Assembly (NCBI GenBank): GCA_008086245.1
Contig: VSIX01000093.1
Location: 1 to 8,364 of the forward strand
Direction: 5' to 3'
Source: Candidatus Mcinerneyibacterium aminivorans
Lineage (GTDB): Bacteria; Macinerneyibacteriota; Macinerneyibacteria; Macinerneyibacteriales; Macinerneyibacteriaceae
DNA: 8,364 nt
In this document: positions 1 to 5,600 of the stretch, in pieces
How the letters are laid out: each line of letters opens with the position of its first letter
Position numbering within the stretch: position 1 is the stretch's first letter
The notes under the pieces: model-generated
Seen by the model: the letters and a program-made list of their open reading frames with translations, nothing else
What the model was told of the DNA's origin: nothing
Database searches by the model: none
Translations under genes and position numbers: made by a program

Positions 1-18
1 GATTTTTTCAACAGACGC

Positions 19-50
19 AAAAAAAAGGGGACCAGAAAGATCTGATCCCC
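19..50 (-). terminator. Rho-independent terminator of the S8 protease gene
   Basis: Read on the minus strand, a 10-bp stem (GGGGAUCAGA paired with UCUGGUCCCC, including one U-G wobble) closes a 4-nt loop and is followed at once by eight U residues. The stem starts about 35 nt past the protease stop codon, so it should end that transcript. This is a textbook intrinsic terminator and the clearest regulatory structure in the window. The remaining bases at 1-18 and 51-84 hold nothing I can name. Confidence 0.9.
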
Positions 51-84
51 CAAATATATGTTTATATGTTGGAAAGTGTTTTAA

Positions 85-1296
85 TTAATGAACTCCGATT
101 GGATCCGGATCTCCATCTGGATCATTTTGTGCATAACCATCAGTTGATATATTTCCTGCCAGCAGCAATCCTGCCATATGTGGAGATGCCATAGAAGTTC
201 CGTCTAATGTGTTAGTAGAACCGTCATTCCAGAGTGATAAAATATTTACTCCGGGTTCAGCATAATCAACAGGTGGGTTTCCATAATTTGAGAATGAAGC
301 AAAGGTATCTGTACTATCAATTGCTGAAATTGTATAAATATTTTGGTGATTTACTCTTGCAGGTGAGGAGTTATTAGCGTCTGTACTTGAATTACCGGCA
401 GCTACTGCAAATTTAATACCCTGTTCTGCAGCATTTAAGGTAGCATCATCTATTGATGTTGATGTTCCACCGCCCAAGCTCATGTTTGCAACATCACCTG
501 TACTGGCATTGGCAGCAACATAGTCAATTCCACCAACAACACTTGAAATTGAACCGCTTCCTGAACTATCAAGAACTTTTACAGGAACGATTGTAGCGTT
601 TGCTGCTACACCTACAACTCCGGATGAATTATCAATTGCAGCTATTGTACCAGCTACATGTGTACCATGACCATTATTATCGTTTGCATCTTTTTTATCT
701 CTTCCAGTTGTTATAAAGGTTTCTGCCCTTGAAGTGTCAACATTAAGATCTGGATGATCATAATCAACTCCGGTGTCTATTACCCATGCAACCTGTCCGG
801 TACAGTCAACGGGACCGCCGACTCTTTCAATACCCCATGGTAGCGTCTGTGAGCTATCGCCATCACTATCATCACCATCATCTTTTGGATCAGATGCCCA
901 TGGAGGTTTTTCATAAATTGAAATTATTTGGTCCTGTTCTATGTATTTTACTTTAGAATCTTTTCTTAATTTTTTTAGCTGTCCCTTGTTTAAAGTTCCT
1001 GCAAAACCTTTAATGGTGTTACCATATACGTGTTTTGCAGCTGCAGGAAAGTCAATACCGTGTTTTTTCGCCAATTTTTCAGCAACTTTTTGAACAGCTC
1101 TTTTTCCTTTTGCCGGAATATCCTGTTTGAATACTACAATATACTGATTCTCAATTGGACGAACCACATTTGAGCTTTGGGATGTGTATAACGGAGCAGA
1201 ATCACTGTCCGGTCCAGTTGCCATGTCAGATGATTTTGAACATCCAAAAGCAAAAATAAATACAAGAGATAATAGAATAATTAAAAATTTTTTCAT
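85..1296 (-). CDS. Subtilisin-family (S8) serine protease, lipoprotein precursor with I9 propeptide
   Basis: This is a 403-residue secreted endopeptidase precursor. Residues 1-19 form a lipoprotein signal peptide (Lys-Lys, hydrophobic core, lipobox AFGC with Cys19), so the protein is probably lipid-anchored outside the cytoplasmic membrane. Residues about 50-128 match the inhibitor I9 propeptide, which assists folding and is then removed. An Asp-rich linker (133-149) leads to the peptidase domain. The triad is complete: Asp174 in VIDTGVD, His210 in GHGTHVAGT and Ser368 in GTSMASP, with the oxyanion-hole Asn302 in AAGN. The chain ends soon after the domain with an acidic tail (DPDGDPDPIGVH) and has no sorting or repeat domain. 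The start is supported by a very strong Shine-Dalgarno (AAAAGGAGGGG, 1304-1314) 7 nt upstream. The gene has its own promoter and terminator, so it is probably monocistronic. The catalytic domain is strikingly acidic (30 Asp/Glu against 8 Lys/Arg). The family call is firm; the substrate is unknown. Confidence 0.96.
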   Translation of the reverse strand: MKKFLIILLSLVFIFAFGCSKSSDMATGPDSDSAPLYTSQSSNVVRPIENQYIVVFKQDIPAKGKRAVQKVAEKLAKKHGIDFPAAAKHVYGNTIKGFAGTLNKGQLKKLRKDSKVKYIEQDQIISIYEKPPWASDPKDDGDDSDGDSSQTLPWGIERVGGPVDCTGQVAWVIDTGVDYDHPDLNVDTSRAETFITTGRDKKDANDNNGHGTHVAGTIAAIDNSSGVVGVAANATIVPVKVLDSSGSGSISSVVGGIDYVAANASTGDVANMSLGGGTSTSIDDATLNAAEQGIKFAVAAGNSSTDANNSSPARVNHQNIYTISAIDSTDTFASFSNYGNPPVDYAEPGVNILSLWNDGSTNTLDGTSMASPHMAGLLLAGNISTDGYAQNDPDGDPDPIGVH

Positions 1297-1360
1297 TAAA
1301 TTTCCCCTCCTTTTGAGGTTTTAAATTATTCCATACCAACCAACAACATTCTTATAAAAT

Positions 1361-1389
1361 AGTGTAATATTAATTAAATTAGCTGTCAA
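1361..1389 (-). promoter_or_regulatory. Sigma70-type promoter of the S8 protease gene
   Basis: On the minus strand a perfect -35 box TTGACA (1389-1384) is followed, after exactly 17 nt, by the -10 box TACACT (1366-1361; four of six consensus bases, including both ends). Transcription would start near 1354 and give a leader of about 58 nt ending in the strong ribosome-binding site. The consensus -35 and ideal spacer make this convincing by eye, though the -10 is imperfect. Confidence 0.7.
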
Positions 1390-1430
1390 TGGTAAATAGG
1401 GGCAATAAAAACAAAATAATTAAGAAAAAG

Positions 1431-1517
1431 CATAAATAAATTAAATAATTAAAGATAAGCTCATAATTGATTAAAGAATATGGCTATCGTTTCTTAATAA
1501 AATTAATTTTATTTATG
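1431..1517. repeat. AT-rich inverted repeat between the divergent promoters
   Basis: The left arm CATAAATAAATTAA (1431-1444) is complementary to the right arm TTAATTTTATTTATG (1503-1517) with a single one-base bulge. The arms are 58 bp apart, and weaker complementarity continues inward. The right arm overlaps a perfect 18-bp palindrome at 1496-1513. Between the arms the octamer ATTAAAGA occurs twice (1448-1455 and 1470-1477), 22 bp apart, or about two helical turns. Both predicted start points lie outside the structure, so it would act as DNA (protein sites or cruciform) rather than as a leader RNA. In sequence this AT-rich, chance is a real alternative. Confidence 0.4.
1496..1513. repeat. 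Perfect 18-bp palindrome (AATAAAATTAATTTTATT)
   Basis: The two 9-bp halves are exact reverse complements around a central TTAA. It lies about 48 bp upstream of the corA -10 box, a usual place for an operator or activator site. Its all-A/T composition means that a chance palindrome cannot be excluded. No regulator is suggested by the sequence. Confidence 0.4.
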
Positions 1518-1540
1518 ATTTAACTTTAAAAAAAAATCTT

Positions 1541-1566
1541 TTAAAATTCGAATTATTTAATATAAT
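1541..1566 (+). promoter_or_regulatory. Probable corA promoter with palindrome in the spacer
   Basis: A perfect -10 hexamer TATAAT sits at 1561-1566, which puts the transcription start near 1573. No good -35 box lies at the right distance; the best candidate (TTTTAA, 1539-1544) matches only three of six positions. Directly upstream of the -10 is a palindrome, AATTCGAATT (1545-1554), inside a longer imperfect inverted repeat at 1541-1560. A weak -35 with an inverted repeat over the spacer is what a regulated promoter might look like, but no cognate regulator can be named. Confidence 0.5.
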
Positions 1567-1587
1567 TAAGAAAGACTTTTAATTATA

Positions 1588-1594
1588 GGGGTGA
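1588..1594 (+). promoter_or_regulatory. Ribosome-binding site that fixes the corA start
   Basis: The Shine-Dalgarno sequence GGGGTGA ends 5 nt before the ATG at 1600. A GTG codon in the same frame at 1591 is part of this motif, so it is very unlikely to be the start codon. Choosing the ATG removes three residues from the longest possible reading frame. Confidence 0.8.
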
Positions 1595-1599
1595 TATTT

Positions 1600-2673
1600 A
1601 TGTTTAAATATTTTAAGAAAAAAAGAAATTTGTATGAACCTCCTGGGTACAATAGAGAAGATGATAAAAATGATAATTTGGGGCTGAGGGATAAAGCAGA
1701 AATTACCTTGATTAAATATAACGAAAAAAAATATGAAATATATGAAGATGTTGAAGTTGAAGAATTAAAATCACTGGAAAAAAATAAGTTCAATTACTGG
1801 GTTTATGTAAATTCAACCTATGATAGTAAAGTTATTAAAGGGATATCTGATACCTTTGGTTTTCATGACCTTGTAATTGAAGATATTATTAGTAATAACC
1901 AGCGATCGAAGATTGAAGATTGGAATGATTATATTTTTATGGTTATGAAGTTTGTTGAATTTATTGAAAGTGAAGCATCATTTTCAAATAAAGAGATAAA
2001 TATGATATTAAAGGAAAATATATTATTTACATTTCACAATAACAATTTAAAGTTTTTTGAACCTATTTCAACCCGTATAGAAAACCAAACGGGAAATATT
2101 AGAAAATACGGAGTTAGTTATTTATTTTATGCTTTGAAAGATTTTCTTGTGGACCATAGCTTTCTTGTACTTGAAAAAATTGATGATATTCTGGAAGATA
2201 TCGAGGATATAATTGTTGAGAATCCCGAAACTAAATATCTTGAAAAACTGTATGATACAAAAAAGGATTTAATAATGATAAGAAAATCTATCTGGCCTTT
2301 AAGGGATATATTAAATAAAATTGTCAGGGGGGATTTTGAACTTTTCGATGAGAATGCTATTCTTTATTATCGTGATCTTTATGACCATGTGATTCAAATT
2401 ATTGATATTGTGGAATCTTTTAGGGATGTGGTTTCCGGGCAAATTGATTTATATATGTCAAGTATAAGCAATAAAATGAATAAAGTAATGCAGTTTCTGA
2501 CAGTTATAGGTACAATTTTTATACCCCTTACTTTTATAGCGGGGGTTTATGGAATGAATTTCAAATACATGCCTGAACTTGAATGGAAATTCAGCTATCC
2601 TGTTGTTTGGGGTGTAATGATAATAATCACTCTGATAATGTTACTTATCTTTAAAAAGAAAAAATGGTTTTGA
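1600..2673 (+). CDS. corA: CorA-type magnesium/divalent cation transporter
   Basis: This 357-residue protein is a CorA-family channel. In characterised members it is a homopentamer in the cytoplasmic membrane that admits Mg2+ (also Co2+ or Ni2+) down the electrochemical gradient and is gated by cytoplasmic Mg2+. The large N-terminal part (about 1-285) is the cytoplasmic alpha/beta domain and long helical stalk, rich in Asp/Glu, for example EKIDDILEDIEDII near residues 192-205. TM1 spans about 296-316 and ends in the signature GMN (residues 318-320, within YGMNFKYMPEL), the selectivity-filter motif. TM2 spans about 334-351 and is followed by the basic cytoplasmic end KKKKWF. Length and topology are normal for the family. 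The GMN and flanking sequence favour CorA over the ZntB branch. The gene stands alone on the plus strand and converges on the large signalling gene with 3 bp between stop codons. No terminator is visible after it. Confidence 0.96.
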   Translation: MFKYFKKKRNLYEPPGYNREDDKNDNLGLRDKAEITLIKYNEKKYEIYEDVEVEELKSLEKNKFNYWVYVNSTYDSKVIKGISDTFGFHDLVIEDIISNNQRSKIEDWNDYIFMVMKFVEFIESEASFSNKEINMILKENILFTFHNNNLKFFEPISTRIENQTGNIRKYGVSYLFYALKDFLVDHSFLVLEKIDDILEDIEDIIVENPETKYLEKLYDTKKDLIMIRKSIWPLRDILNKIVRGDFELFDENAILYYRDLYDHVIQIIDIVESFRDVVSGQIDLYMSSISNKMNKVMQFLTVIGTIFIPLTFIAGVYGMNFKYMPELEWKFSYPVVWGVMIIITLIMLLIFKKKKWF

Positions 2674-2676
2674 AAT

Positions 2677-5600
2677 TTAATTGATTTCTGTACAGTAAAG
2701 AAGAAATTTATCAATAATTAATTTGCCAATAAACTCGTAGTAAGATGTGTTTAAATCAAAATCATTATATTTATCTTTTTCTATTATATATATCCCTATT
2801 TCAAGGGGTTTTTCCTCTATATGCTTTTTAAATATTAGGTGCGTATTATCATCCAGCTTTTCAGAAAATTTCCCGTTGAATTTGGATCTGTAAGTTTTAT
2901 CCGATACTATTATTTTGTTTTCTTTTTTTACAGCGATCAGTAGCGAAATGTTGCCAATGTTATCATAAAAAGATTTGTTGATTTTCTTTATAAACTGTTT
3001 TTGGGATAATTCGGTATTGATGGATTGAATAAGCTGAATAATTAGATTTAATTTGTTTTTATCTCTTGCTGGATCTGTGATTACTCTCTGTTTAAGGTAG
3101 GATTCTTCTGGATTTTTGTTCTTAATATTTTCCCAAAGCACGGCCTTGTTTTTTCCTGTTTCTTTTGCATAAAGCAAAGCGCGATCGGCTTTTTCTATTA
3201 TTTCTTCAAGAAACTTACCTTCTTTAGGATATATTGAAACTCCCATGCTTATGGTTATATTATCTCCAGGAATTATATTTGACTCTTCAATTTTTTTTCG
3301 AATTCTCCCTGACACCTGTTTGATATCTTTTATATTATCGGTTATAATTGAAAAAATAAATTCCTCTCCTCCATATCTGCCTGCAGTATCCATATTCCTG
3401 AGGTTTTCAAGAAAAATAGATGATATTTTTTTTAAAACATTATCTCCCTCTTTGTGTCCGTAATGGTCATTTATAGCTTTGAAATCATCGATGTCGACCA
3501 TTAATATTCCCAGGTGTTTATTCCTTGATTTTACATGATCAAGAAGACTTTTGGTTAGAGAAATCCAGTTCTCCCGGGTATACAAGCCCGTTAGGTTATC
3601 TTTTAATGCTGAGTTGATTAAATGCAGATTATAAAAAGATATATTTGTGAATTCTCTAAAATAATACAGGTAATTAATATCTTTTTTTTGAGGTTTTAAA
3701 ATATTTAATTTAGTATCAAAGTAGAAAACTCCTTTTATATTCATTATATTTGAAGATGGTGTAGAGCTGTTTTTAAATTTTGATCTATCCACTTTCCGGG
3801 AAACATTGATATCTATAACGGGAACGGCTATAGCGTAGGTTAATCCGTTTTCTTTAGGTTTAAAAGCATGCCATTCTTTATATCCATCTTTCTGGGCCAG
3901 TATGATTTTGTCGAATATATTATTTTTAATTGCCTCATTTTCTTCATAAAAGTTTTCATCGAATATTTCCTTTATTTTTTCCCATCCGTTTTCTATGCTG
4001 TATTCATAAAAGATACCTCTTTTCATCTGGGTTATCGCAAGAACCTCATTTATAAAGTTTTTAATAATTTCATTTTTTTCAATGAATTTTTTATAAACGG
4101 CGTGTTTGAAAAAGTTTTGCTGAACAGAATTTATTTTTTGTTCTCCCATTTTTTTATATTTTTTGATTAGTGAGCCGATATTTAGATTCAGCAAGTTTTT
4201 GGAGCTTTTAATATTTTTAATTAAACTGTTAAATTTTTGGAATTTATTTAACTGCAGGGATTGATATTTTTTTGGTGTATTTTTATTAATTTTTTTCATT
4301 GCTAAAATGTACTTAATATAATTTTCATAATAATATATATCTTTGTCGGTTGATTTTTTAAGATATATAAAATAAAAATAAAATCTTATTTGCAGATATT
4401 TCATTTTTGATAAATCGAAATCATGATGGTTAATGTTTTTAATATCAAAATACCAGAAAAAAAGATTCAAAAGCAGCTGGTTTATCATTTCATCTTCTTC
4501 AAACTGTTTGTTATAGTTTTTGTTAATTTTTTCAAGGAATTCCTTCGCCAGTTCAAATTCTCCCATTTCAAAAAAAGACATTGCAAGATTAGAAATTAGC
4601 AAATATTTTCCCCTGGGGGTTGCTGCAATTTTACTGTCATTTATGATTTCTTCGTATTGCTTTCTCCAATTTTGGTCTGTTAAGTGCATATATTTTATTA
4701 GCTGTGAATAATAAACAAAACTTGAACTTAATTTTTGATTCTCTTTTGTATAATAGTCTTTTGTTTTATCCAGATAATTTTTTACTTTTTTTGTTTTTTC
4801 AAAAAATAAAAAATAATCAATTGTAAAACTGAAGTAATAAGCTCTATTTGGTTTCGAGTTTAGCTTATCAATATATTTTTCACCCAGCTGAATTAAGTTT
4901 TCTATTGAATTAAAATCGTATTGGCTGTAATAATATTCTATAAGATTCCCAATTGTTACAAAAATTATATTATATCCTTTGATTTTGAGGGCGGATTCTA
5001 GGGCTTTTCTCATGTGTTTTTCCATTTTTTCGGGTTCGTTTATATAATAATATACAACCCCTAGATTAACATTAACTGTTGCCAGTAAATCATAATTGTT
5101 AAGTTTTTGGGCTAAATTATGGCATTTGTGATAATATGATAAAGCTTTTTTAAAATTTTGATTGCGTCTTAAGATTATTGCATATTTATTAAAAGCCTGG
5201 AATTTATTATTAAGAGAAAGTTTATCAGGAAATTGGTTTATATAACCTATCATCTTTTCGCTGATTTTTTCTGCTTTTTCCATGTTTTGCAGATCAACAT
5301 AAATATTGTAAAGTATGTTGTTTAAATTAAATTCTAATTTTGGATTGAAATCTTTTTTATGAGGCTTAAAATATTTTTCATATAATTCTAATCCCTTTTT
5401 GTATTTTCCTAAATCAACTAACTTGCTTAATATAGATGTAGGAAGAATATTATATTTTTCATTAAGTATATTTTCTTTGTTTTCAAGGTAGGTGTAATAT
5501 TCTTTTATATCCTCTAAATCCATTTTATCTTTTTCAGTTATATAATTAGCCAGGTATTTGAATTTTTGCTTTTTATTTGTCCATGTTTTTTCCATGTTTT

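Larger units (their letters stand above)
1297..1599. other. Divergent intergenic region between protease and corA
   Basis: This 303-bp stretch separates two divergently transcribed genes. From left to right it holds the protease leader and ribosome-binding site (1297-1320), the protease promoter (1361-1389), a very AT-rich centre with inverted and direct repeats (about 1428-1520), and the corA promoter and ribosome-binding site (1541-1594). I see no open reading frame with a convincing start, no tRNA-like fold, and no magnesium riboswitch (M-box) upstream of corA. The predicted corA leader, about 27 nt, is too short to hold one. Confidence 0.7.

Noticed and set aside
1591-1593. GTG at 1591 as the corA start
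   Set aside because: It is embedded in the Shine-Dalgarno sequence of the ATG at 1600, and no other ribosome-binding site lies upstream at a fitting distance.
1566-1600. Magnesium riboswitch (M-box) or other leader RNA in front of corA
   Set aside because: The predicted leader is only about 27 nt and AT-rich, with no conserved stems and no room for a riboswitch of well over 100 nt.
1566-1793. A minus-strand open frame of 75 codons overlapping the start of corA
   Set aside because: It is a low-complexity Ser/Phe/Leu shadow of the corA coding strand, without a promoter or a recognisable family.
2679-2715. Hairpin at the convergent junction as a terminator
   Set aside because: The ATTGAT/ATCAAT stem is short and AT-only, with a bulged inner part and no following T run, so it would be too weak.
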